A DNA stretch of 39,249 nucleotides from Bacteroides sp. (GTDB lineage Bacteria; Bacteroidota; Bacteroidia; Bacteroidales; Muribaculaceae), in the NCBI GenBank assembly GCA_014802265.1, contig JAAVCP010000060.1, forward strand, positions 1 through 39,249, written 5' to 3'. How positions within the stretch are numbered: position 1 is the first letter of the stretch; each line of letters begins with the position of its first letter. The notes under the pieces are model-generated. The model was given only the letters and a program-made list of their open reading frames with translations, was not told where the DNA came from and made no database searches. The position numbers and the translations under genes are program-made. Of this stretch, positions 16,503-26,123 are shown in pieces.

Positions 16503-17825
16503 ATGAATTGGGAAAGACTGATAAGCGATAAGCGGCTTGGCATGGAGGAATTTCATGACCCACGCCAACACACGAGGAGTGATTTTCAGCGAGACTATGA
16601 CCGGCTGATTTTCTCTTCCCCTTTCCGGCGGCTTCAGAACAAGACACAGGTCTTTCCGTTGCCAGGTAGTATCTTTGTCCATAATCGCCTTACGCATAGC
16701 TTGGAAGTCTCTTCTGTAGGAAGGTCAATGGCGCGTGAGGCGTGGGTCAGGATGTCAGAACGGAAGGGAAACACTCCTGAAATGACCGTTCTTGAGCAGA
16801 TGCCCGATATTGTTGCCACTGCCTGCTTATGTCACGACCTTGGTAATCCACCATTCGGACACTCCGGAGAGAAAACTATCTCCACATGGTTTACAGAGGG
16901 TGCGGGTCAATCGTTAAAAAATCAGTTGTCTGAAAGAGAATGGTCTGATTTTGTTAACTTTGAAGGAAATGCCAATTCATTCCGACTGTTGGCTCATCAG
17001 TTTGTTGGGGGAAGGCGCGGTGGATATGCCATGACCTACAGTAGCCTGGCATCAATAGTGAAGTATCCGTGGAGTTCGATGCATTCCGGAGGTAAAAGTA
17101 AGTTCGGATTTTTTAAATCAGAGGAGGAAGACTACCGTAGAGTAGTTGCGGAATTAGGTATCCCGGAAATAACGACAGGTATATTTGCACGTCACCCGTT
17201 TGTATATCTTATGGAGGCAGCAGACGATATCTGTTATCAGATAATGGATATAGAAGATGCTCACCGTCTTGGCATACTTTCAACAGAGAAAGTGAAAGAC
17301 ATCATTCTTAATTTCTTTGATGAGACTTCGGTGGAGCGTATGAGGCGCGCATTATCACACCTTGACGATCCCAACGAGCAGGTGGGATATCTGCGTTCCA
17401 ATGCCATTGGTGCTATGGTTGGGGAATGTGCAAGGGTATTTGCTGACAATGAGGAGCGGCTTCTTGCCGGTGAGCCTATCGGTCCACTTGTTAAACTTAT
17501 GGAGCCTCGCTTAAGTGATGCTTATGATGTCTGTTCAAAGGTGGCAGAAAATAAAATTTATTATGCTCCCGATGTTATAGATGTAGAGATTGCCGGCAAC
17601 CGGATTCTTACCTACCTTCTTGATGTGCTCATGGACGCGGTATTACATCCGGAGAAGAATTTTTCGCAGCTTCTACTGGCTAAAATGCCCCTGCAATATG
17701 ACATTCATGCGGCTACACTTTATGAGCGCGTACAGAGTGTGCTTGATCATGTGTCGGGAATGACTGATGTCTACGCCCTGGATCTTTTCAGGAAACTTAA
17801 CGGGCATTCCCTTCCGGCAGTGTGA
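16503..17825 (+). CDS. dgt: Deoxyguanosinetriphosphate triphosphohydrolase
   Basis: A 440-residue HD-domain enzyme that hydrolyses dGTP (or dNTPs) to the nucleoside and triphosphate, adjusting dNTP pools. The metal-binding signature is complete: HNRLTHSLEV, the HD pair in CLCHDLGNPPFGHSGE, and the later Asp in EAADDICYQIMDIEDAH. The N-terminal FSSPFRRLQNKTQVFPLP is typical of dGTPases. Length fits. It begins immediately after a gene fragment, so its native promoter may have been altered. It is followed after 47 bases by the TPM-domain gene. Confidence 0.93.
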   Translation: MNWERLISDKRLGMEEFHDPRQHTRSDFQRDYDRLIFSSPFRRLQNKTQVFPLPGSIFVHNRLTHSLEVSSVGRSMAREAWVRMSERKGNTPEMTVLEQMPDIVATACLCHDLGNPPFGHSGEKTISTWFTEGAGQSLKNQLSEREWSDFVNFEGNANSFRLLAHQFVGGRRGGYAMTYSSLASIVKYPWSSMHSGGKSKFGFFKSEEEDYRRVVAELGIPEITTGIFARHPFVYLMEAADDICYQIMDIEDAHRLGILSTEKVKDIILNFFDETSVERMRRALSHLDDPNEQVGYLRSNAIGAMVGECARVFADNEERLLAGEPIGPLVKLMEPRLSDAYDVCSKVAENKIYYAPDVIDVEIAGNRILTYLLDVLMDAVLHPEKNFSQLLLAKMPLQYDIHAATLYERVQSVLDHVSGMTDVYALDLFRKLNGHSLPAV

Positions 17826-17872
17826 GACAGAGAGGAATAAATTATAAGGATAAACGTAAACGATATAAAACT

Positions 17873-19159
17873 ATGAAAGATAAAATTAGAATAGGGGTGA
17901 TATTGGGAATGCTTCTGATGGTGTTGTCAGGGGTTGCCAAAGATTATTCACCTAAGGAGCTTGTGAATCCCAATTTGGCTGACAGGCGTGTGTATGTGGC
18001 TGACCCGGGTAATCTGGTAAGCTCTGACATTAAGGCACGTGTCAATGCCGGCTTATGGAATCTGAGGCAGCAGACCGGTGCTGAGGTGGTGGTGGCAGTG
18101 GTACCCTCAATCGGAGATACCCCCATTGAAGATTTCTCTACAGAACTTTTTGAACAGTGGGGGATAGGTAAATCAGATAAAGACAACGGTGTGCTTATCC
18201 TGATAGCCCCGGAGCAGCGCCGTGCCCGAATTGCCACCGGATATGGTGTTGAGGGAGTGTTGCCTGATATATCCGCCAAGAAAATAGTGGAACGATCAAT
18301 TGTCGCAAATATGAAAAATAATGATCTTGATGCGGCGGTTCTTGCTTCAGCTACCGATGTGGCGAATGTTTTGTCAGATCCCACGGTTGCCGAAGAACTG
18401 CGCAGTAGTGAGAAGGAGGCTTGGGAAAAAGGAGAGTCGGGAATATCTGGCGAGACTTTCAAGCAATTTATAGGGTATGTTGCCACTTTGTTTCTCTTAT
18501 TTGCCATAGTATTGTTTATCACTGACTGGATTAAAACCCGTAAGGAAGACCGATATCATGCAGCATTGGCGTGGCATAAGCATCGTGTAGCCTACTGGGT
18601 GCTTGCCCTGTGTTCACTTGGAATGGCTATTCCGATTGCGCTGCTGGGAGAATGGATGCGTAAAAGAGTTCGCAACAAACCGATGAAGTGTCCAAACTGT
18701 GGCGGCAAGATGAATAAGCTTAATGAAGAGGAAGACAATGAATATCTGACCCCCTCCCAAGACTTTGAAGAGCGGCTAAACACGGTAGATTACGATGTGT
18801 GGAAATGTCCTGACTGCGGCACCATTGAGCGGTATCCGTTTAAGGTAAATCAGATGAAATATACAGAATGCCCGAAGTGTCACACCGTTGCCATGTGTCT
18901 TGTAAGGGATCATACGTTGCGTCCTGCCACCACACGTGCCGAAGGATTGGGGGAGAAGATATATGAGTGTCAGTTCTGTCATCATCAGGACCGCCATCAA
19001 TACCGCATACCTCGAAAAGACGATGGTGCAGGGGCTGCGCTGGCTGCCGGAGCTATTCTTGGCTCACTTGGAAGAGGTGGTGGTGGCGGTGGCGGAAGTT
19101 TCGGGGGTGGCTTCGGCGGAGGTTCTACCGGAGGCGGAGGTGCCAGCGGAGACTGGTAA
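17873..19159 (+). CDS. TPM-domain protein with zinc ribbons and Gly-rich tail
   Basis: A 428-residue envelope protein of the YgcG/TPM family. After a signal peptide (VILGMLLMVLSGVA) comes a TPM domain (about 38-165; VSSDIKARVNAGLWNLRQQ, IGKSDKDNGVLILIAPEQR, ATGYGVEG). Two hydrophobic segments follow (FIGYVATLFLLFAIVLFITD and YWVLALCSLGMAIPIALLG). Then come zinc-ribbon pairs CPNC, CPDC, CPKC and CQFC, and a tail GGGGGGGSFGGGFGGGS. TPM proteins have roles in membrane protein quality control or photosystem repair; here the role is unknown. The ATG at 17873 is preferred over the open frame at 17822, which overlaps dgt. The tail overlaps the ClC gene antisense. Confidence 0.85.
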   Translation: MKDKIRIGVILGMLLMVLSGVAKDYSPKELVNPNLADRRVYVADPGNLVSSDIKARVNAGLWNLRQQTGAEVVVAVVPSIGDTPIEDFSTELFEQWGIGKSDKDNGVLILIAPEQRRARIATGYGVEGVLPDISAKKIVERSIVANMKNNDLDAAVLASATDVANVLSDPTVAEELRSSEKEAWEKGESGISGETFKQFIGYVATLFLLFAIVLFITDWIKTRKEDRYHAALAWHKHRVAYWVLALCSLGMAIPIALLGEWMRKRVRNKPMKCPNCGGKMNKLNEEEDNEYLTPSQDFEERLNTVDYDVWKCPDCGTIERYPFKVNQMKYTECPKCHTVAMCLVRDHTLRPATTRAEGLGEKIYECQFCHHQDRHQYRIPRKDDGAGAALAAGAILGSLGRGGGGGGGSFGGGFGGGSTGGGGASGDW

Positions 19160-20548
19160 TTGATGCCCCTCAGATCCATGAAACCAGAAGTAGTGGCGAA
19201 TCATGCGTATAGAAGTATGACTCGCTTTTTTGCCTGCTTGCACAGTGATGTATGAAACTACTGCCACAATTACTACGGGGAGTGCATATTCATATCCACG
19301 AGACATCTCAAGGACGATAAAAATAGACATTAGCGGTGCCTCAATAGCTCCTGACATTACCCCTGCCATTCCGAGAAATGCAAACAGAGTGGTAGGCAAC
19401 TGGGTATCAAACCATGTGTTACATGAGGCAGCGAAGAGATACCCCGCCATGCAACCTGCAAACAGGGTAGGGGCGAAGTCGCCGCCAACACCCCCGCTGC
19501 TGTTGGTGGCACATACGCCCCAGCATTTTAGTAACAATATGCCGACACACGCCAGCATAATAATAATTTCTGACGGGATAAAACCTTGGAGAGCACACCC
19601 CTTTATGATAGCTTCCGGATTACCGTTGATAGTATCGCCTATTATGGGGTAACCTACACAATACATAGATGGAAAAAGCAGGAGACATAGCCCTATTATC
19701 ATTCCGCCTATAATATTGCTGATCCAGGGGCTTTTAATCTTTTTGAAGAATATATCCATCTTCCCCATTACTCCTGAGTAATAAAGAGAATATATGCCAC
19801 ATCCTATTCCTAATAATGCCGCTGTGAGGATATTGACTGACGATGTAGGGATAAGGCTGCTGAAGTACATATCCGGTGAATATCCGTTAAGGAATAATGC
19901 CGTGAGGAATGACGCTATGCAGGCGGCAAACACTGCTAAGACCGCTTTTGTGGATATTTTTATTCTGACTACTTCCAAGCCGAACAGCACTCCCCCGATA
20001 GGAGCTATGAAAATACCTGCAATACCCGCACACATCCCACACCCCATAAGGGCTTTAAGGTCGTCTCCTTTTACTCCTAACCATCTGCCGAGGTTACTTC
20101 CGATGGCAGCACCTGTATAGGCTATCGGACCTTCTGAGCCTGACGTTCCACCCATTCCCAAAGTGATGGAGCTTGCTAAGACGGGAGCGTAAATAATATC
20201 AGGTCTTAATTCATAATTATTTCTGTTAAGGGCATTGATTATCTGTGCAGTGCCGTGTGAGGGATTGTCATGAAATATGTAGCGCGTAAGTATGCCGGTA
20301 AGGAGTATGCCCACAATAGGCACCCCTATAAGCCACCAATTGATGGAATTGTCAGCAATATGGGGCATAAAAATACCGCTTATCAAGGAAATAAGCCATT
20401 TAAATCCGAAAGCGGCTGCTCCACAGAGTATGCCGATTACACTGGCAATAATTATCATTACTACCGCATCAGATATGTAGTTGCTACACCAATCTGTAAA
20501 GTGGCGTTTTTGGGGGTTCTCTGTCATTTTATCTGTGGAATAATTCAT
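19064..20548 (-). CDS. ClC-family chloride channel / antiporter
   Basis: A 494-residue polytopic inner-membrane protein. ClC motifs are clear: GTSGSEGPI (residues 134-142), with E139 at the gating-glutamate position, and GGVGGDFAPTLFAG near 345-358. It also has the helix repeats typical of the fold. Gating Glu suggests a chloride/proton exchanger. There are no CBS domains. The last 32 residues, an Ala/Ser/Thr-rich tail, are encoded antisense to the Gly-rich tail of the TPM gene: a 96-base convergent overlap, probably the product of a lost upstream stop. A hairpin AAGGATAA/TTATCCTT at 20608-20627 lies upstream of the start. Confidence 0.9.
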   Translation of the reverse strand: MNYSTDKMTENPQKRHFTDWCSNYISDAVVMIIIASVIGILCGAAAFGFKWLISLISGIFMPHIADNSINWWLIGVPIVGILLTGILTRYIFHDNPSHGTAQIINALNRNNYELRPDIIYAPVLASSITLGMGGTSGSEGPIAYTGAAIGSNLGRWLGVKGDDLKALMGCGMCAGIAGIFIAPIGGVLFGLEVVRIKISTKAVLAVFAACIASFLTALFLNGYSPDMYFSSLIPTSSVNILTAALLGIGCGIYSLYYSGVMGKMDIFFKKIKSPWISNIIGGMIIGLCLLLFPSMYCVGYPIIGDTINGNPEAIIKGCALQGFIPSEIIIMLACVGILLLKCWGVCATNSSGGVGGDFAPTLFAGCMAGYLFAASCNTWFDTQLPTTLFAFLGMAGVMSGAIEAPLMSIFIVLEMSRGYEYALPVVIVAVVSYITVQAGKKASHTSIRMIRHYFWFHGSEGHQLPVSAGTSASGRTSAEATPETSATATTTSSK

Positions 20549-21240
20549 ATTATATTATGAGTGTTTATTTCTATCAAAGTTGCAATGAGAGATATAAGGT
20601 AATGGAGAAGGATAAGTGGTTATCCTTTTAATGTATAACAACATTGTGTTGGAATTGGGTGATGGTAAAGATAAAAAAACAAGATTCTTTCACAAGAACC
20701 TTGCTTTTACGAATCAAATTTTTCTCTACAAACCTAACATAAACAAAATTAATTTAGTCTATATTTTCAATTTCAATTATTGTCACTTCAACCATCACCT
20801 GTATCACCATTTCTACATAAATTCCTTATATCACTAACCTAACCAATATTTTCTACCTTTAAGACTTTTCACCTTGCCATATTGATTGAACCTCATAAGC
20901 CGAATCAATTTGGCATGGTTGTTATTTTTGATGGTGCAAAATTAACCATAAGATTGAATCAATGCAAGTAATATTAATGATTGAAAGGTCTTGATATAGA
21001 TAATATAGATTGATATTACTTGATAATCAATGTATTAGTAATTTTAAATATAGATATAATATTAATGTTAAAATAAATAGTATAATACAAAAAGTAGATT
21101 TTATCTAAAGTCTTTACCATCTTGTGGGTGTCTTTATGAGGCAAAATAGGGGGTCATTAAGACAATTGTTTTGTGTCTTCTCCAAACAAAGATTATATAA
21201 TCGGAGATGATTTCACGGTTCAGAGACTGACAAATATTTT
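20549..21240. other. AT-rich gene-free region
   Basis: Nearly 700 bases with no believable gene; the only open frame is low-complexity (His/Asn/Tyr/Phe-rich) and starts without a promoter. Visible structure: a perfect 8-bp hairpin at 20608-20627 (loop GTGG), an imperfect hairpin CAAGATTCTT/AAGAACCTTG near 20681-20704, and a 12-bp palindrome GATTATATAATC at 21191-21202 just past the end of the regulator B gene. A CAACTTTG box on the minus strand (20582-20575) could serve the ClC gene. It may hold an unannotated small RNA, but nothing proves it. Confidence 0.5.
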
Positions 21241-22857
21241 TCATCCTTCTGCGAGAAAGTTGGGGGTGTTGTCATTACGCCCGAGATTTTTAACGTCGAC
21301 ATCAAAAGTTTCTCTGTTGATAGCGCGGTTGCGCATACGGTTGCGATAGGCATAGACAGTATTTACTGAATACTGGAGAATCTGGGCGATTTTCCCTCCC
21401 TGGTCAACACCGAGACGCACAAAGGCATAGATGCGTAGTTCGGGGGAGAGGCTTTCACCGGGTTTCAGAGCTATCCGTTTGTCAGGTTGCAACAGAGTGT
21501 TGATGCTATCTACAAAATCAGGGAAAATATCAAGGATAGCTTTATCGATAAGGCTATAAAATTCCTCATTGTCTTCTTCTGAAAAGCGTCCCGATCCAAC
21601 TAATTTTTGAAGCTCGTCAGTCTGTCCAGATGCAATCTTGCGTGTCACTAATTTTGCCATCTGGTCAAGACGTGTGGCATAGTTGGAACAAAGCCCGATG
21701 AAATTGCCTATGTAAGCCTCTAATATTTTTGATGAGGCAGCCAGTCTGCGCTCATTGGAGTGATTGCGGTGGATTGTCCGTATAAGCCACCCCGAAAGTC
21801 CGGCAGTAATAAGAAAAAGAATTACTGCTACGATAAGATACCCTATGATGGTATCTTTTGAAGTATTTATCTTATTACGGTATGCCTGATCAATCAGGGG
21901 CATAAGTGACACAATCGTTATTGTGCGCATTCTGACATTCCCGGCATTTGCCTCCTCTAAGGCAAAATTAATGAAATTAAAGGCATTGTCAATATCCCCA
22001 TGCAGGTAAAGCCAATTGGCAAGCGTCGGCAGTGCCACCCCTTCCCTCACTCCGGCATGAATATCGCTCTCGGAAGATAGTGCGAGATATTGGGTATATT
22101 TTTTGAAATCCCCCTTTTGTTTGAACACTTCGGCAAGCTGGTAAGCTGCCATGCCATATATGTTGTCTTCGCGGGGAGTGTTGTCAATCAATGTTTGCAG
22201 ATTCCGGAGTGCATCATTCAGCCGTCCTTCAGTCACAAGGCGTTCTGAGTAGATAAATTTGTGAAATTTATCTGATTCGGGAAGATGGCAAAGCAGACTG
22301 TCATCACATTCCAGATATTTCTTTCTAAATATGTCGGCATGGGCACCCTGCTGTCCCACATACGCAAGCATATATGAATAGAGTATTCGCTGTGCCTTCC
22401 ATAATTCAATCTTTGTGTCAAGCGATATGGTGGTCACACTGAGAGAATCAAGAATTTGAATTGCCGGTGGGAAAAGACCTGACGTGCTGAGGGCTTTAGC
22501 GTATGCAATGAGTCCCCTTGTGTTTAGGGTTGAAGGCATATTGTCACTAAGTGTGCGTTGTGCCTCAAGTGCATAGTAAATTGCGGAGTCAGCATTCATC
22601 TGTCGGTAGAGTTCAGAGATGTCAATATATGTTTCCCATCTTTCTATGCCGTTCTGACTGTTGGCAATCATTTTTAGGGAGTCAATTCCCTTCTCACGCG
22701 CTGAGGCGAATGAATTGGCATTCTTTATGGTTGCAGAAAGTATCTTTATCTCCGGAGGGTTAATAAAGTTTGTTGATGAGTGTTCCGTAGGATCTGAACA
22801 TGCGAGAAATCCTACCGAAATAAGTATCATGAATATGGGGAGAAGTATGCGGTTCAT
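21241..22857 (-). CDS. Membrane-tethered TPR regulator, DUF6377-like (paralogue B)
   Basis: A 538-residue protein with the same plan as the proteins at 12205 and 31704. It has a lipobox FLAC (Cys20), helical TPR-like repeats to about residue 320, one transmembrane helix (337-359), a cytoplasmic helical segment, and a C-terminal helix-turn-helix (about 470-512). The last reads SPELRIYAFVRLGVDQGGKI and ILQYSVNTVYAYRNRMR, the pattern I associate with DUF6377 proteins of Bacteroidales. A non-conserved tail of 25 residues follows. It is divergent from the M16 peptidase gene with about 100 bases between starts. The sensed signal and targets are unknown. Confidence 0.82.
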   Translation of the reverse strand: MNRILLPIFMILISVGFLACSDPTEHSSTNFINPPEIKILSATIKNANSFASAREKGIDSLKMIANSQNGIERWETYIDISELYRQMNADSAIYYALEAQRTLSDNMPSTLNTRGLIAYAKALSTSGLFPPAIQILDSLSVTTISLDTKIELWKAQRILYSYMLAYVGQQGAHADIFRKKYLECDDSLLCHLPESDKFHKFIYSERLVTEGRLNDALRNLQTLIDNTPREDNIYGMAAYQLAEVFKQKGDFKKYTQYLALSSESDIHAGVREGVALPTLANWLYLHGDIDNAFNFINFALEEANAGNVRMRTITIVSLMPLIDQAYRNKINTSKDTIIGYLIVAVILFLITAGLSGWLIRTIHRNHSNERRLAASSKILEAYIGNFIGLCSNYATRLDQMAKLVTRKIASGQTDELQKLVGSGRFSEEDNEEFYSLIDKAILDIFPDFVDSINTLLQPDKRIALKPGESLSPELRIYAFVRLGVDQGGKIAQILQYSVNTVYAYRNRMRNRAINRETFDVDVKNLGRNDNTPNFLAEG

Positions 22858-22902
22858 AATGTATAGGGTGAGTCAACCGGTCTGTGAGACTGAAAGATGG
22901 TG

Positions 22903-22930
22903 CAAAATTAAGGAAATTTTTGTAATTTTG
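22903..22930. promoter_or_regulatory. Back-to-back promoter boxes, regulator B / M16 peptidase
   Basis: Two TAATTTTG boxes face away from each other: minus strand 22910-22903 for regulator B (about 45 bases before its ATG) and plus strand 22923-22930 for the peptidase (30 bases before its ATG). Each matches TAnnTTTG. No clear -33 box was found at the expected spacing, so the two promoters overlap heavily and probably interfere. Confidence 0.55.
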
Positions 22931-22960
22931 CTGTCCGAAAAATCGGAAAATTATAATAAT

Positions 22961-24184
22961 ATGAACCATAAATATAATGTCTTCACTCTTGGCAACGGAC
23001 TTAGGGTGGTCAATTGGCACCGCGACGGTCTTGTCAGCTATATCGGATTTGTGGTCAATGCCGGTAGTCGCGATGAAGATACTGCGCATTTCGGGCTTGC
23101 TCATTTTGTGGAGCATACCATCTTTAAGGGTACTGACAAGAGGCGTGGGTGGCAGATTTCAAGCCGCATGGAGGTAGTGGGTGGTGAATTGAATGCCTAC
23201 ACTTCAAAAGAAGAGACTATGGTCTACACTAATGCACCTGCCGGCTATGAGGAAAGGGCTATAGAACTGCTTGCCGACCTGGTAATGTCAAGCCGTTTCC
23301 CGGCTGATGACATTGACCGCGAAAGGGAAGTGATTGCAGAAGAGATCAACAGTTATCTTGACAGTCCTTCTGATTCGGTTTATGACGAGTTTGAGGAACA
23401 TGCATACGCCGGCTCGGGGCTTGCCCATAATATTCTTGGCACCCATGAGAGCATTAAGCATCTCTCCGGCTCAGACTGCCGAAATTTCCTTGACCGTTAC
23501 TATACACCGTCAAACATGGTGATGTATTGTGCTACGTCTATGGATCCTGATCGACTCATGCGGCTGGTGGAACGATATTTCGGTTTGCTCCATTTCCCTC
23601 ATGCAGTCCACACTCGTGAGGTTCCTCCTCCGGTGAAACTGTTTGACATTCGGGAAGACCGTGGTAACCATCAGGCAAATACGATTGTTGGTTCAAGAGT
23701 GTTCGGAAGGCGCGATCCGCGTCGTTTTGCACTTTTTCTCCTTAATAATTATCTCGGTGGTCCCTGCATGAACTCACGTCTCAACCGTGAAATGAGGGAG
23801 AAAAGGGGATACGTATATACTGTAGACAGTAACGTGAGCCTGATGAGCGATAGTGGATTACTGCTTATCTATTTCGGTTCTGACCCGTCTACTGTGGGGA
23901 AATGCCGTCGCCTTATTGATAATGAACTCGACCGACTTGCCAACGGGGAACTTCCTGCCCAGACATTTGAGAAGATAAAGCGCCAATATTGCGGTCAGCT
24001 CCTGGTAAGTTCCGATCATATTGAAAATCGTGCAATGTCTCTCGCAAAGAGTCTGCTTTATTTCGACTCCGTAAGCGATATCTCAACTATGGCAGAGAAT
24101 ATAATGACGGTGACACCCGCTCAGGTAAGAGAAGTGGCAGAACTGCTGGTTGCGGGAAAATGTGGTGCTCTGACAATAATTTAG
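22961..24184 (+). CDS. M16-family zinc metallopeptidase
   Basis: A 407-residue insulinase-type (M16B) peptidase. The inverted zinc motif HFVEH lies at residues 48-52, and the third ligand is a Glu in EREVIAEEI about 76 residues on, as in active members. The C-terminal half has the usual partner-domain features (NHQANTIVGSRVFG, MNSRLNREMREKRGYVY). There is no signal peptide, so it should be cytoplasmic. The frame is open back to 22661 across the divergent regulator gene; the ATG at 22961 starts the domain and follows the promoter box. It is 4 bases upstream of dusB and surely co-transcribed. Confidence 0.92.
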   Translation: MNHKYNVFTLGNGLRVVNWHRDGLVSYIGFVVNAGSRDEDTAHFGLAHFVEHTIFKGTDKRRGWQISSRMEVVGGELNAYTSKEETMVYTNAPAGYEERAIELLADLVMSSRFPADDIDREREVIAEEINSYLDSPSDSVYDEFEEHAYAGSGLAHNILGTHESIKHLSGSDCRNFLDRYYTPSNMVMYCATSMDPDRLMRLVERYFGLLHFPHAVHTREVPPPVKLFDIREDRGNHQANTIVGSRVFGRRDPRRFALFLLNNYLGGPCMNSRLNREMREKRGYVYTVDSNVSLMSDSGLLLIYFGSDPSTVGKCRRLIDNELDRLANGELPAQTFEKIKRQYCGQLLVSSDHIENRAMSLAKSLLYFDSVSDISTMAENIMTVTPAQVREVAELLVAGKCGALTII

Positions 24185-24188
24185 AATT

Positions 24189-25169
24189 ATGAAGATAGGA
24201 AATATTGACTTGGGAGCACGCCCGGTGATGCTTGCCCCGATGGAAGATGTGACCGACCCCTCGTTTCGCTTGATATGCCGCGAGCAGGGGGCACGAATGG
24301 TTTATACTGAGTTTGTGTCGGCAGAGGCATTGGTAAGAAATATTGCGTCAACCACACGGAAACTCACTATTGATGACCGCGAGCGTCCGGTAGCAATTCA
24401 GATTTATGGCAGGGAACCGGAGGCAATGGTAGATGCCGCAAAGATGGTGGAGGAAGCTCAGCCTGACATAATTGACATAAATTTTGGATGTCCTGTCAAG
24501 AAAGTGGCTGGGAAGGGTGCCGGTGCGGGAATGTTGAGAGACATTCCGAAGATGCTTTCTATAACTGAGGCTGTAGTAAAGGCTGTCAGCTTGCCGGTCA
24601 CTGTAAAGACACGTCTTGGCTGGGATTGCGAAAACAAGATTATAACCGATTTGGGTCCGCGACTTCAGGATTGTGGCATTGCCGCGCTTACAGTTCATGG
24701 ACGCACCCGCTCACAAATGTATACCGGCGACGCTGACTGGACACTTATCGGGGAGCTGAAAAATGATCCGAGAATGGTGATTCCCATAATAGGTAATGGC
24801 GATATCACTACTCCCGAAGCTGCTGCAAATGCCTTTGATGAATATGGTGTGGATGGGGTAATGATAGGACGTGGTGCTATCGGAGCCACATGGATTTTTC
24901 ATGATGTGGCTCAATATATAGCCACAGGAAAGTGGACTCCATTACCTGACGCGGAGAAATTTTCTCTTCTGCGACGACAGATTAAGGAAAGCATTGACCG
25001 GATTGACGAGTATCGCGGAATACTTCACATAAGGCGTCATCTGGCTGCCACACCATTGTTTAAGGGATTGCCTGATTTTCGCCAGATGCGTATAAAAATG
25101 CTTAGGACCGAGACTGCTGCCGAACTGGAACAAATATTCTGTGAAATTGAAGAAAAATACTTCAACTAA
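24189..25169 (+). CDS. dusB: tRNA-dihydrouridine synthase
   Basis: A 326-residue flavin enzyme that reduces uridines in the tRNA D-loop. The FMN-binding TIM barrel starts MLAPMEDVTDPSFR. The catalytic cysteine is in NFGCPVKKV (C101). HGRTRSQMYTGDADW, IIGNGDIT and GVMIGRGAIG are typical of DusB. The helical RNA-recognition domain follows (LRRQIKESIDRIDEYRG, then HLAATPLFKGLPDFRQMR). It forms an operon with the M16 peptidase gene upstream. Confidence 0.95.
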   Translation: MKIGNIDLGARPVMLAPMEDVTDPSFRLICREQGARMVYTEFVSAEALVRNIASTTRKLTIDDRERPVAIQIYGREPEAMVDAAKMVEEAQPDIIDINFGCPVKKVAGKGAGAGMLRDIPKMLSITEAVVKAVSLPVTVKTRLGWDCENKIITDLGPRLQDCGIAALTVHGRTRSQMYTGDADWTLIGELKNDPRMVIPIIGNGDITTPEAAANAFDEYGVDGVMIGRGAIGATWIFHDVAQYIATGKWTPLPDAEKFSLLRRQIKESIDRIDEYRGILHIRRHLAATPLFKGLPDFRQMRIKMLRTETAAELEQIFCEIEEKYFN

Positions 25170-25254
25170 ATCCTGACTCGCGCCGTTATATTTTAAGAAG
25201 TCTAAATCGCTTTATAAACTTAAAAATATAACATACTAAAATATCAAAACTAAT

Positions 25255-26121
25255 ATGAAGAAGTATCTTTACCTCTTGTTACTGTCGCTTATTGCTTTCA
25301 ATATGCACGCTGACGTGCAGAATTATAAGGTTGAAGTAGGTCAGTTTGACAAAATTAAGATTCAGGACAATGTAAATGTCGTGTATCGCTGTTTACCCGA
25401 CTCCACGGGATTTGTACAATATAGTGGTGATAAGGAATTTGCCGACGCATTTATCATAACCCCTAAGTCTGACGGCACATTGAGAATACAAGTGTCTACT
25501 GAAGATGTGGGTAATCCTAATCTGCCTACACTTTATGTCTATTCCGATTTTCTGACTTCAGTGGAAAATTCCTCTGCATTCACTGTGGTGATTGAAAATC
25601 CTGCTCCATGTGCCGAGTTTAAAGCCACACAGATTGGAAATGGTAATTTGGCTGTGGAGAATGTGAAGACCAACAAGATTATTGCTTCTATTAACACAGG
25701 CAATGGCACTGTCAATGTCTCCGGCACTTCGCAAACCGCCGTATTGAAGATGGTAGGTACCGGAGTTATTTCTGCCGACCGCCTTAAGGCTGATGATGTG
25801 GAATGTAAGATCCTTGGTAGTGGGACAATAGGCTGCTATCCGGAGATGAATCTTTCTGTCAAGGGATTAGGGTCTACCAAGATATATTATAAGGGGGATC
25901 CGCGTATCAAGAAAGCCGGTGGTGGCAAGCTATTCCCTCTTCCTGTGGAGCAGGTTGCATTAGATGATGATCAGGAAGAAGTTGAGGTAAATGTCTCTGA
26001 CGAGGTGAATATTGACATTATGGCTGAGACTAATGATGACTACGATGGTGCTGGTGATTATGATGCAGATGACGATGATATAGAAGAGGAGGAGACAGCT
26101 GAAGAGGACGTTGACTACTGA
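25255..26121 (+). CDS. GIN-domain (DUF2807) exported protein
   Basis: A 288-residue exported protein. A signal peptide ends near MHADVQNYK. Residues 25-215 form the GIN/DUF2807 beta-helix-like domain, with FDKIKIQDNVNVVYR at its start and repeated short strands such as IASINTGNGTVNVSGTS. The last 55 residues are almost entirely acidic (Asp/Glu runs, DADDDDIEEEETAEEDVDY), an odd tail for this family. It starts 85 bases after dusB and ends two bases before the flippase gene, so the latter pair is coupled. The family's function is not known; a cell-surface adhesin-like role has been proposed. Confidence 0.87.
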   Translation: MKKYLYLLLLSLIAFNMHADVQNYKVEVGQFDKIKIQDNVNVVYRCLPDSTGFVQYSGDKEFADAFIITPKSDGTLRIQVSTEDVGNPNLPTLYVYSDFLTSVENSSAFTVVIENPAPCAEFKATQIGNGNLAVENVKTNKIIASINTGNGTVNVSGTSQTAVLKMVGTGVISADRLKADDVECKILGSGTIGCYPEMNLSVKGLGSTKIYYKGDPRIKKAGGGKLFPLPVEQVALDDDQEEVEVNVSDEVNIDIMAETNDDYDGAGDYDADDDDIEEEETAEEDVDY

Positions 26122-26123
26122 CT

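Noticed and set aside
20616..20837. 73-residue open frame in the AT-rich region
   Set aside because: Low complexity (His, Tyr, Asn, Phe), no promoter or ribosome site, no likeness to known proteins.
22661..22960. Extended start of the M16 peptidase
   Set aside because: It would run antisense through the 5' end of the regulator B gene; the ATG at 22961 begins the peptidase domain after a promoter box.
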